64,000 nucleotides of DNA from assembly GCA_951812335.1 (NCBI GenBank), contig OX638293.1:2030731-2094730 (forward strand), in the 5' to 3' direction. Below are positions 44,873 to 53,228 of this stretch, one piece after another. The position numbers and the translations under genes were made by a program. A model generated the notes under the pieces. It made no database searches and had not been told where the DNA came from. It saw only the letters and a program-made list of their open reading frames with translations. The first letter of the stretch is position 1; each line of letters starts with the position of its first letter. This DNA is from Rhodothermales bacterium. Lineage in GTDB: Bacteria; Bacteroidota; Rhodothermia; Rhodothermales; VXPQ01.

Positions 44873-45989
44873 CTATGCGTCTGTCCGTTGCATCAAAAAC
44901 GCCTTAATAAACGGTTCGATATCCCCATTCATGACCGCCTGTACATCCGTCACCTTAATATCCGTACGGTGATCGTTGACCATCGTGTAGGGCTGAAATA
45001 CGTACGATCGGATCTGACTGCCCCATTCGATCTTCTTTTTCGAACCCTCTAGCCGGTTCTTTTCCGCTTCCTTGATGTCCTGCTCCAGTCTATAAATACG
45101 ACTTTTGAGCATCGTCTCGGCGCGATCCCGATTCTGAAGCTGGCTGCGCTCCTCGGTACATTCTGCGACGACGCGCGTAGCTTCGCCGTTCGATAACTTC
45201 CCGGTCCAGATCAGCCGGACGCCGGTTTCCACCTTGTTCACGTTCTGGCCGCCCTTGCCTCCGGAGCGGAAGGTCTGAAGTTCCACATCGTCCGGATTCA
45301 GAACAATGTCTATGGTGTCGTCGATCTCCGGATACGCAAACACGCTGGCGAAAGACGTATGCCGCCTGCCGCTGGAATCGAAAGGGGATATCCGTACGAG
45401 CCGATGCACGCCCGTCTCGGACTTCAGGTAGCCATAGGCATGCGGCCCAACCACACGCAAGCCGGCGCTCTTGATCCCCGCCACGTCTCCGACCTGATGC
45501 TCGACAAGTTCGGCTTTGTATCCGCTGCTCTCGGCCCAGCGGGTATACATCCGCAAAAGCATTTCCGCCCAGTCCTGGCTTTCCGTACCTCCGGCACCGG
45601 GATGGATCGTGAGGATGGCGTGGCGCTTGTCGTCCGGCCCCCCCAGCATATTTTTGAATTCGAGCTTCTCCAGCGCTTTTTCCATGCGGACGGTTTCCGC
45701 CTGAATCTCGTCCACAAGATCGGCGCCCTCTTCTTCGGCGAGCAGAAACAGCGTTTCGATATCGTCCGCTTGTCTCGCAAGGGCCTCCCACTCGTCGAGC
45801 CACCCCTGTTCGGCCGACAACTGCATTTCGACCTTGCGCGCTTCGTCCGCATGGCTCCAGAAATCCGGCTCCATACGCTTGCCGTTCAACGCCTCGACAA
45901 TACCCCTGCGGCGATCGACGTCAAAGATAGCCTCCGAGCACCCGCACGCGCTCCAGAAGAGAATGGATATGTTCCTGGGAATATGACAT
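44873..45989 (-). CDS. prfB: Peptide chain release factor 2 (programmed +1 frameshift)
   Basis: RF2 reads UAA and UGA stops and is made only after a +1 frameshift at an early in-frame UGA. The first frame from ATG 45989 encodes 22 residues (MSYSQEHIHSLLERVRVLGG, YL) and meets TGA at 45921-45923. The downstream frame continues at GAC 45920-45922 for 349 residues, total 371. Key motifs: 'GGTESQDWAEMLLRMYTRWA' (GGQ region written in this family as GGT-ESQDW near the domain start), 'RSGGKGGQNVNKVETGVRL' with the catalytic GGQ near 245. An ATG at 45995 is an alternative start. Confidence 0.95.
45918..45935 (-). promoter_or_regulatory. prfB: prfB +1 frameshift signal
   Basis: On the minus strand the order is GGAGGC, TAT, CTT, TGA, C: a Shine-Dalgarno-like GGAGG just upstream of the slippery CTT followed by the UGA stop and C. 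This is the classic RF2 autoregulation site: low RF2 lets the ribosome shift and finish the protein. Confidence 0.93.
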
Positions 45990-46138
45990 GTGCATTAAAA
46001 AAGCAGAACGTATGTCTGCGAACGATCGGGAACGATATCCGCATGACGGGTGCTCGTACGACGCTGCACGCCCATCGTTTCATGGAAGAGCCGCCAAAGG
46101 CGTTCCCAAAGGTTTGTCCTCTCTGTAGCACCGGGGCT

Positions 46139-47338
46139 TTACGCTCGGCGCCGCTCGGCAAACCGCGTAATACGCCGCACCGCCTCCTCGAGTTTATCCA
46201 TAGCCGTGGCGTACGAACAGCGTACATAACCCGCGCCGCTTGGCCCGAAGGCGTCTCCCGGAACGCATGCCACCTGCTCCTCCGTCAGCAATCGTTCCAC
46301 AAAGGCCTCGGACGACAAACCGGTGGAGGTAATATCGGGAAAACAGTAAAAGGCCCCCTCGGGCTCGAAGGTCGGCAACCCGGCGGCCCGCAAGCCGTCC
46401 ACGATAAACCGGCGGCGCTCGTCATAAGAACGGCGCATGCGCTCCACATCCTCATCGCACGTTTCAAGCGCCGCCACGGCCCCTGCCTGCCCCATCGTGG
46501 ACGAACACATCACCACATACTGGTGCATCTTGTACATGGCGTCGCTGAGGGACTCCGGAGCGCAGGCATAACCGATTCGCCAGCCGGTCATCGCATGGTT
46601 CTTCGAAAATCCTCCCGTCAGGATCGTGCGCTCGTAGAGTCCGTCCAGCGATGGCAGACTCACATGCCCCTCTTCGGCCGCCCGGCCATACACCAGCCGG
46701 TCGTATATCTCGTCGGACAGGATAACCAGGTCGTTTTCGATCGCCACGTTCGCGATGTCCTCGAGCGTTTCGCGCCGGAGCACCGCCCCGGTGGGATTGT
46801 TAGGATACCCGATAAAAAGAACCTTCGAACGAGGCGTGATCCGGGCAGCGATATCCTCCGCGGTCACTTGAAACCCGGTCTCCACCCTCGTAGGTATGTA
46901 GACGACCCTCGCGCCGGCGAATTCCGCAAGCGGCCCGTACGAAACGAAGCAGGGTTCGGGGATAAGCACCTCGTCCCCGGGATCGATCGTCGCCAGCATG
47001 GCGATCAGCATGGCTTCGCTGCCACCCACCGTGACGATGATCTGCTTCCGCGGGGAATAGGAAATGCCATAGCGTCGCTCCAGGTTTTCCGAGATCAATC
47101 GACGCAGGCGCAGCAGCCCCGCATTGGCCGTATAGCCGGTTCGCCCCTTGTGCAGAGAGGCGATGGCCGCATCGATGACAGGCTGCGGCGAAACAAAATC
47201 CGGTTCGCCGATGCCCAGGGAGATGACATCCTGCATCGTAGCGGCTATCTCAAAAAACCGACGAATGCCGCTGGGCTGCGTGTTGTTCGCCCGTTTGCTG
47301 ATGAAGCCAGTGGTATGCATCGGGATATGTTCGGACAT
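46139..47338 (-). CDS. PLP-dependent aminotransferase class I/II
   Basis: The 399-residue protein is a fold-type I aminotransferase, subgroup I-gamma. 'ISLGIGEPDFVSPQPVIDAA' near 40, 'YPNNPTGAVL' near 165, and 'TGGFSKNHAMTGWRIGYACA' near 235 with the PLP Lys in 'FSKNHAMTGWR'. 'VRCSYATAMDKLEEAVRRI' holds the substrate Arg region. Typical activities are aspartate, aromatic or kynurenine transamination; the exact substrate is not decidable. ATG 47338 was taken; the frame stays open to 48331 only because it is antisense to the next gene. Confidence 0.92.
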   Translation of the reverse strand: MSEHIPMHTTGFISKRANNTQPSGIRRFFEIAATMQDVISLGIGEPDFVSPQPVIDAAIASLHKGRTGYTANAGLLRLRRLISENLERRYGISYSPRKQIIVTVGGSEAMLIAMLATIDPGDEVLIPEPCFVSYGPLAEFAGARVVYIPTRVETGFQVTAEDIAARITPRSKVLFIGYPNNPTGAVLRRETLEDIANVAIENDLVILSDEIYDRLVYGRAAEEGHVSLPSLDGLYERTILTGGFSKNHAMTGWRIGYACAPESLSDAMYKMHQYVVMCSSTMGQAGAVAALETCDEDVERMRRSYDERRRFIVDGLRAAGLPTFEPEGAFYCFPDITSTGLSSEAFVERLLTEEQVACVPGDAFGPSGAGYVRCSYATAMDKLEEAVRRITRFAERRRA

Positions 47339-47404
47339 GGCGCAAAGGCGTTGAAACCGGATCCGTAGATACTGGAAGATAGTACGGAATCCGTGCAAAC
47401 TTAA

Positions 47405-47423
47405 GGATACTCTGATTAAATCC
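47405..47423 (+). repeat. Half-copy (single end) of the dispersed element
   Basis: GGATACTCTGATTAAATCC, preceded by TTAA, matches the left end of the dispersed element. It stops at the start region of the aldehyde dehydrogenase gene and no other end is found. Confidence 0.65.
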
Positions 47424-47443
47424 ATGAACAAAAGAACAAGACG

Positions 47444-48934
47444 ATGCCCGACCCTTTCCGGAATTTCGTGAACGGATCCTGGCTTGACGCCGCCGACGGT
47501 GCAACGTTCGAGAAGGTCAATCCGGCTCGTACACAGGAGATTATTGGTCTTTTCCCCGAATCCGGGCAAGAGGATATCGACGCCGCGGTTATCGCCGCGC
47601 GCAAGGCCCTCCCTGCCTGGTCGGATACGCCGGCGCCGCAACGAGGAGAGATTCTCCGGCGCATCGGGGATCTGCTGACGGAACGGAAACGGGAGTTGGC
47701 TTTCGAAGAAACCCGCGAAATGGGCAAGCCCTTCGCCGAGACCTGCGGGGATGTTCAGGAGGCCATAGACACCGCATACTATGCGGCCTCGGAAACGCGG
47801 CGGCTCTTCGGACGCACGGTCCCCAGCGAACTTCCGGACAAATTCAACATGAGCATCCGGCATCCCGTGGGCGTCGTCGGCATCGTTACGGCCTGGAATT
47901 TTCCGATCGCCGTACCTACCTGGAAGATATTTCCGGCGCTGGCCTGCGGCAACACGATCGTCTTCAAACCCAGTGAAGACGCACCGCACAGCGGTATGCT
48001 GCTTACGCGCCTTTTCGCTGACGCCGGCGTGCCTGCCGGCGTGTTCAATCTGGTACAGGGAGGCGCCGCCGCCGGCGAAGCGCTCGTCAAGCACCCGGGC
48101 ATAGACGCGGTCTCGTTTACCGGCTCGAACGATGCCGGCTCGAACATCGGCGAGGTGTGCGGAAGACTGAATAAACGTCTCTCTCTCGAAATGGGAGGCA
48201 AAAATGCGCAAATCGTGATGTCGGACGCCGACCTGGATCTCGCGCTCGAGGGTGTATTGTGGGGCGCCTTCGGAACCACCGGCCAGCGCTGCACGGCAAC
48301 AAGCCGGCTTATTCTGCACGAAGCCATCCACGACGTGCTGGTCGAGCGCCTCATCGGACAGGTGCAGGAGCTCGTCCTGGGATACGGCAACGACGAGGGC
48401 ACGGACGTCGGACCGCTCATCAACGAGAAAGCTCTGGAGAAGGTAACCCGCTATGTCGAGATCGGACGCACCGAAGGCGCAACCCTCCGTATCGGTGGGC
48501 GGCAGACCACACAGGGAAGGCTTGGAGAGGGCTTCTTCTTCGAACCCACCCTGTTTACCGGCGTCACGCCGGAGATGCGTATTGCGCGCGAGGAAATCTT
48601 CGGCCCGGTGCTTTCCGTACTCAAGGCCACGTCCTACGAAGAAGCGGTACGCATGGCGAATGCTACGCGCTATGGGCTATCATCCAGTATCTATACCCGG
48701 GACGTACGCCTTGCATACCGCGCCATGAAGGATATAGAGGCCGGCATTACGTACATCAACGGACCGACCATCGGCGCCGAGGCGCACATGCCTTTCGGAG
48801 GGGTCAAGCACACCGGCAACGGCCACCGCGACGGCGGCTGGGAGGTATTCGACTTCTACACGGAAACGAAAACCGTCTACGTGGACTACAGCGGACGTTT
48901 GCAAAAAGCGCAGATGGATAATGTAGCTTCGTAG
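47444..48934 (+). CDS. NAD(P)-dependent aldehyde dehydrogenase
   Basis: 496 residues with the ALDH signatures: 'IVTAWNFPIAVPTWKIFPAL' and 'VFKPSEDAPHS' for nucleotide binding, 'SFTGSNDAGSNIGE', the catalytic Glu in 'LEMGGKNAQIV' near 249 and the catalytic Cys in 'FGTTGQRCTATSRLILHE' near 284. The 'FGTTGQRC' pattern and C-terminal 'MPFGGVKHTGNGHRDGG' resemble ALDH7-type (aminoadipate semialdehyde / lysine catabolism) and 2,5-dioxovalerate enzymes, but the substrate is not certain. Divergent from the aminotransferase by 105 bp, which suggests shared control of an amino-acid pathway. Confidence 0.93.
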   Translation: MPDPFRNFVNGSWLDAADGATFEKVNPARTQEIIGLFPESGQEDIDAAVIAARKALPAWSDTPAPQRGEILRRIGDLLTERKRELAFEETREMGKPFAETCGDVQEAIDTAYYAASETRRLFGRTVPSELPDKFNMSIRHPVGVVGIVTAWNFPIAVPTWKIFPALACGNTIVFKPSEDAPHSGMLLTRLFADAGVPAGVFNLVQGGAAAGEALVKHPGIDAVSFTGSNDAGSNIGEVCGRLNKRLSLEMGGKNAQIVMSDADLDLALEGVLWGAFGTTGQRCTATSRLILHEAIHDVLVERLIGQVQELVLGYGNDEGTDVGPLINEKALEKVTRYVEIGRTEGATLRIGGRQTTQGRLGEGFFFEPTLFTGVTPEMRIAREEIFGPVLSVLKATSYEEAVRMANATRYGLSSSIYTRDVRLAYRAMKDIEAGITYINGPTIGAEAHMPFGGVKHTGNGHRDGGWEVFDFYTETKTVYVDYSGRLQKAQMDNVAS

Positions 48935-49109
48935 GGCGCCGCGCACCCCGGGTTCTCTTGCCAACCGCGATGCAGCGGGGAGATATTAACCGCTGTATGC
49001 TACCCCGCTTGTCAAGGTGGCCGGCGAGTGCAACTATCTCCTGCCCGCTTGCCTTGCTAAGGTTGAGCATTCAAGCGAAACCCTGAGCATGATTCCAGGA
49101 CCATTGTAA

Positions 49110-49134
49110 CCGCCCGGGGGACCATATCGGGCGG
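49110..49134 (-). terminator. Stem-loop after the LRR T9SS gene
   Basis: On the minus strand CCGCCCG and CGGGCGG form a perfect 7-bp stem about 5 bases past the stop codon, without a long T run. The rest of 48935-49109 shows no gene. Confidence 0.5.
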
Positions 49135-49139
49135 CGGGC

Positions 49140-52121
49140 TTAGTGCAGGACTATCATGGACCGCACGTTCCGATAGCCCCCGGCCTGTATCCGGTAATGG
49201 TACAGGCCTGGGGCAAAGCCCGTCGCATCAAAAGAGACGCGGTGCTGCCCCGGGGCCATGAGGGCATCAACTAGCGTTTGCACTTGGCGTCCGAGCATGT
49301 TATAGATCGCAATTTGGACATGGACCGGTTTATTCACATCGAACGGAATATGGGTCACTCCAGTAAAGGGATTGGGATAATTGGGATGCAAGCCAAAGGC
49401 GATCGCATCGGACAACACCTCGTCAACAGCTGTGGGGCTGGCGTCTGAGGCAAGCGGGCGGCTCGTAAGGGTCAAATCCGGTAACAATGGATTGGTAACT
49501 TTGGCATGATACATCGCCCAGGGAGTGTTGATATCTATGCCGAGCTCGGCCGCCGTTGCCCCCGGAATAATCTGACCGTCCTTGTACCACTGGTACCGGT
49601 TGTCGCTGCCACCCGTGCTCAAGGCGAATATGACCTCCGTTGCGGTGCGCTGCAATCTGGTGTCAATGGAATCCTGGGGTGCGTAACCGAACGTCGGAAT
49701 ATCCGTAAGCGCAGCATTGGGTTCCAAATCCTCAAAGCTCATGCGATTATTCGAAACGTCTAGTCCAATCAATGAGGGAAGCCCGGTTAGATCCGGCATG
49801 CCGTCCAGCAGATTGTACTGCACCAACAGCCACCGAAAATTTGTCAACCGACCCAGTTCTAGCGGAATGGAGCCGGTCAACTGGTTGTTGTAAAGCCGCA
49901 AACTCCTGAGGGATGTCAGATTTCCCAGTTCTTTCGGAATAGAGCCGGTCAACTGGTTGTTGGAAAGTGACAAACTCTCGAGGGATGTCAGATTTCCCAG
50001 TTCTTTCGGAATAGAGCCGGTCAACTGGTTGTTGGAAAGAAGCAGACTCCTGAGGGACGTTAGATTTCCCAGTTCTTTCGGAATAGAGCCGGTCAACTGG
50101 TTGTTGTCAAGCCACAAACTCTCGAGGGATGTCAGATTTCCCAGTTCTTTCGGAATAGAGCCGGTCAACTGGTTGTTGTAAAGAAGCAGACTCCTGAGGG
50201 ACGTTAGATTTCCCAGTTCTTTCGGAATAGAGCCGGTCAACTGGTTGTTGTCAAGCCACAAACTCTCGAGGGATGTCAGATTTCCCAGTTCTTTCGGAAT
50301 AGAGCCGGTCAACTGGTTGTTGTCAAGAAGCAGACTCCTGAGGGACGTTAGATTTCCCAGTTCTTTCGGAATAGAGCCGGTCAACTGGTTGTTGTAAAGT
50401 GACAGACTCTCGAGGGATGTCAGATTTCCCAGTTCCGGTGGAATGCCGCTCAGCTCGTTGTCGTCCAGATACAACGTCTCAAGATTTGTCAGATTTCCCA
50501 GTTCCGGTGGAATGCCGCTCAGCTCGTTGTCGTCCAGATACAACGTCTCAAGATTTGTCAGATTTCCCAGTTCCGGTGGAATGCCGCTCAGCTCGTTGTC
50601 GTCCAGATACAACGTCTCAAGATTTGTCAGATTTCCTAGTTCTTTCGGAATAGAGCCAATCAACTGGTTGTTGGAAAGTGACAGACTCTCGAGGGATGTC
50701 AGATTTCCCAGTTCCGGTGGAATGCCGCTCAGCTCGTTGTCGTCCAGATACAACGTCTCAAGATTTGTCAGATTTCCCAGTTCCGGTGGAATGCCGCTCA
50801 GTTGATTGGCGCCCAACCGCAGATTCACGAGGGACGTTAGATTTCCCAGTTCTGGTGGAATGGGGCCGCCCAGGTTGTTTCTGTACAGCACCAGATGCCT
50901 GAGGGATGTTAGATTTTCCAGTTCGTCCGGAATGGAGCCGCTCAGCTCGTTTGCGCCCAGATACAACGTCTCAAGATTTGTCAGATTTCCCAGTTCTTTC
51001 GGAATAGAGCCGGTCAACTGGTTGTTGGAAAGTGACAGACTCCTGAGGGACGTTAGATTTCCCAGTTCTTTCGGAATAGAGCCGGTCAACTGGTTGTTGA
51101 AAAGTGACAAACTCTCGAGGGATGTCAGATTTCCCAGTTCTTTCGGAATAGAGCCGGTCAACTGGTTGTTGGAAAGAAGCAGACCCCTGAGGGACGTTAG
51201 ATTTCCCAGTTCTTTCGGAATAGAGCCGGTCAACTGGTTGTTGTAAAGCCACAAACTCTCGAGGGATGTCAGATTTCCCAGTTCTTTCGGAATAGAGCCG
51301 GTCAACTGGTTGATGGAAAGAAGCAGACTCCTGAGGGACGTTAGATTTCCCAGTTCTTTCGGAATAGAGCCGGTCAACTGGTTGTTGTAAAGCCACAAAC
51401 TCTCGAGGGATGTCAGATTTCCCAGTTCTTTCGGAATAGAGCCGGTCAACTGGTTGTTGGAAAGAAGCAGACTCCTGAGGGACGTTAGATTTCCCAGTTC
51501 CGAGGGAATGAGGCCGCTTAGGCTATTAGAAGCGAGACGAATATAGATAACGCGGCCATCGCTACTCAACGTGATCCCGGCCCAGTCCGCTACAGGCGCT
51601 TGCAGCCACCCGGTGTTATTTGTCCATTGGTCGCCACCGGCTGCCTTATAAAGCTCGACCAAGACCAGTGAGTCGGCTTCGTTCGCTGGCTGGGCATTGA
51701 ATGAAGCAAGCCCGGTGAGATCCGGCATACCGTCCAGACGATTGTGCTGCACTGTTAGCTTCTGAAGCTCTGTCGGATTTCCCGACTCCGGCGCAATGGG
51801 GCTGGTTAACTGGTTCTTCCACAGCCTCCGTTCCCGAAGACTCGTCGGATTGCCCGGCTCCGGCTCAAAGGAGTCGTCCAGGCCGTTGGTGGGGCGAATT
51901 CGGCTAACGCCGCCGCCGCTATCCAAGTCGATCCTCCGCCAGTCCGCTGCGGGCGCTTGCAGCCATCCGGTGTTACTCTTCCAGTTGTCATCACCGGTTG
52001 TCCTATAGAGCTCGATCAAGGCCAGTGAGTCGGCTTCGTTCGCTGGCTGGGCATTTGACGCCGCATGGGCGAACAGACACAGGGTCAGTGCAGCAAGGCT
52101 AAAGAGCGTTTTCATCTTCAA
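49140..52121 (-). CDS. Secreted LRR protein with T9SS sorting domain
   Basis: 993 residues with signal peptide 'MKTLFSLAALTLCLFAHAAS'. Two copies of an LRR cap (each starts 'QPANEADSL' and includes 'NTGWLQAP.ADW') are at about 24-65 and 146-190. The first is followed by degenerate LRRs in which ELGNLT became EPGNPT. From about 200 to 790 there are some 25 LRRs: 24-residue units 'GSIPKELGNLTSLxSLxLxNNQLT' interrupted by a block of 23-residue units 'SGIPPELGNLTNLETLYLDD'. It ends in a T9SS type A domain (NYPNPFTGVTHIPFDV ... APGLYHYRIQAG). A surface or released binding protein; ligand unknown. Confidence 0.9.
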   Translation of the reverse strand: MKMKTLFSLAALTLCLFAHAASNAQPANEADSLALIELYRTTGDDNWKSNTGWLQAPAADWRRIDLDSGGGVSRIRPTNGLDDSFEPEPGNPTSLRERRLWKNQLTSPIAPESGNPTELQKLTVQHNRLDGMPDLTGLASFNAQPANEADSLVLVELYKAAGGDQWTNNTGWLQAPVADWAGITLSSDGRVIYIRLASNSLSGLIPSELGNLTSLRSLLLSNNQLTGSIPKELGNLTSLESLWLYNNQLTGSIPKELGNLTSLRSLLLSINQLTGSIPKELGNLTSLESLWLYNNQLTGSIPKELGNLTSLRGLLLSNNQLTGSIPKELGNLTSLESLSLFNNQLTGSIPKELGNLTSLRSLSLSNNQLTGSIPKELGNLTNLETLYLGANELSGSIPDELENLTSLRHLVLYRNNLGGPIPPELGNLTSLVNLRLGANQLSGIPPELGNLTNLETLYLDDNELSGIPPELGNLTSLESLSLSNNQLIGSIPKELGNLTNLETLYLDDNELSGIPPELGNLTNLETLYLDDNELSGIPPELGNLTNLETLYLDDNELSGIPPELGNLTSLESLSLYNNQLTGSIPKELGNLTSLRSLLLDNNQLTGSIPKELGNLTSLESLWLDNNQLTGSIPKELGNLTSLRSLLLYNNQLTGSIPKELGNLTSLESLWLDNNQLTGSIPKELGNLTSLRSLLLSNNQLTGSIPKELGNLTSLESLSLSNNQLTGSIPKELGNLTSLRSLRLYNNQLTGSIPLELGRLTNFRWLLVQYNLLDGMPDLTGLPSLIGLDVSNNRMSFEDLEPNAALTDIPTFGYAPQDSIDTRLQRTATEVIFALSTGGSDNRYQWYKDGQIIPGATAAELGIDINTPWAMYHAKVTNPLLPDLTLTSRPLASDASPTAVDEVLSDAIAFGLHPNYPNPFTGVTHIPFDVNKPVHVQIAIYNMLGRQVQTLVDALMAPGQHRVSFDATGFAPGLYHYRIQAGGYRNVRSMIVLH
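50420..50800 (-). repeat. Block of 69-bp near-identical LRR units
   Basis: Units starting CCCAGTTCCGGTGGAATGCC, each 69 bp, occur three times in a row from about 50430, then again near 50709 and 50778. They encode 23-residue LRRs one residue shorter than the 72-bp units around them. Identity between units is almost complete. Confidence 0.85.
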
Positions 52122-52180
52122 AATCGAAAAGGGTATGCTCTACATACCAACGCAAGGATATAATAACCTCGGGGCACTTA

Positions 52181-52222
52181 GAAATGGTCCGGAAAAACTG
52201 GACAGTTTTTCCGGACCATTTC
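52181..52222. terminator. Perfect 20-bp palindromic stem after meaB
   Basis: The arm GAAATGGTCCGGAAAAACTG (52181-52200) and its exact complement (52203-52222) are separated by only GA. It lies 7 bp after the meaB stop codon, and 59 bp upstream of the LRR gene start. It could be a bidirectional terminator. The perfect symmetry and the TGGACAG core also recall paired IS ends. Confidence 0.6.
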
Positions 52223-52229
52223 TTTTCAC

Positions 52230-53228
52230 TTATTGCCTTTCGCTCCCTTCCCGGAACGCCTTCAGTAAAAGGTCCGCTGCTTCAGTAACACCTATTTCGT
52301 GCCGGGCAGCTTGCTCCTCGTACTCCGCCAGCAAACTGGAGACCCTGGGATCGGCTCGCACGGCGTCAAGCAGGTGCGCATCGAGCGTTTCGCGCAGCCA
52401 GCAGCCGATCTGCCTGCGCCGGCGCTTCTCAAGATAACCTGACGTTTTGACAAGCTGTTCGTAGTCGCCCAAGTCTTTGCTGATGATATCCAACCCGGAT
52501 TCCTCCTGTGCAGAGCAGGTATGAACAGACGGCGTCCAGTCGGATTCCCTGGCCGGAAAAAGACGGAGGGCCGCTTTCATGCGCCGGGCCTCCAGGCGTA
52601 TGGCCTTCGGGGAATGTGCGTCTTCTTTGGTAAGGATTACCATGTCCGCCTGCTCCATGACGCCGCGCTTCACGCCCTGCAGCTCGTCCCCTGAGCCCGG
52701 GAGCGTCAGGAGCATCAAGAAATCGACCATGTCGCCAACCATTGTTTCCGCCTGGCCGGAACCAACGGTCTCCACGAAAATCGTATTGTACCCGGCAGCT
52801 TCGCACAGTACGATGCTCTGGCGTGTTGCCCCCCCGACCCCTCCGGAACGCCGCTTACCCGGAGTGGGCCGTACAAAGGCATTCGGGTGCCTGGCGAGAC
52901 GTGTCATACGCGTCTTGTCTCCGAGAATACTCCCTCCGGTTCGTTCGCTTGCCGGGTCGTAGGCAAGCACCGCCACGCGCCGATTTTCGGAAGAAACCAG
53001 CCGGGTTCCGAAGGCTTCGATGAAGGTGCTTTTTCCCACACCCGGCGCCCCGGAGATCCCAACGCGGATCGCCTTCCCCGACAGAGGCAGGCAGGCATCG
53101 AGCAGGGTTTGGGCAAGCTCCCGGCGACCGGTCTGAGCGCTTTCCACGAGCGTAATGCCCCTCGCCAGCATGGCTCGATTCCCGACCCTGATGCCTTCGA
53201 ACAGTTCTTCTAAGGGCGGAAAAGTCAC
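52230..53228 (-). CDS. meaB: Methylmalonyl-CoA mutase-associated GTPase
   Basis: MeaB protects and loads methylmalonyl-CoA mutase with adenosylcobalamin. 332 residues: '[20 protein letters not shown]' is the P-loop near 58, '[20 protein letters not shown]' near 90 and '[20 protein letters not shown]' near 155 are family signatures, and the NKxD is 'LTKEDAHS'. The start overlaps the mutase stop by 4 bp (ATGA), so the two are coupled. Confidence 0.95.
   Translation of the reverse strand: MTFPPLEELFEGIRVGNRAMLARGITLVESAQTGRRELAQTLLDACLPLSGKAIRVGISGAPGVGKSTFIEAFGTRLVSSENRRVAVLAYDPASERTGGSILGDKTRMTRLARHPNAFVRPTPGKRRSGGVGGATRQSIVLCEAAGYNTIFVETVGSGQAETMVGDMVDFLMLLTLPGSGDELQGVKRGVMEQADMVILTKEDAHSPKAIRLEARRMKAALRLFPARESDWTPSVHTCSAQEESGLDIISKDLGDYEQLVKTSGYLEKRRRRQIGCWLRETLDAHLLDAVRADPRVSSLLAEYEEQAARHEIGVTEAADLLLKAFREGSERQ

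Noticed and set aside
47339-48331. N-terminal extension of the aminotransferase reading back to 48331
   Set aside because: It lies antisense to the aldehyde dehydrogenase gene; the conserved family start is at 47338.
50000-50800. CRISPR array
   Set aside because: The 69-72-bp periodicity is coding LRR repeat in one frame; no constant repeat with unrelated spacers.
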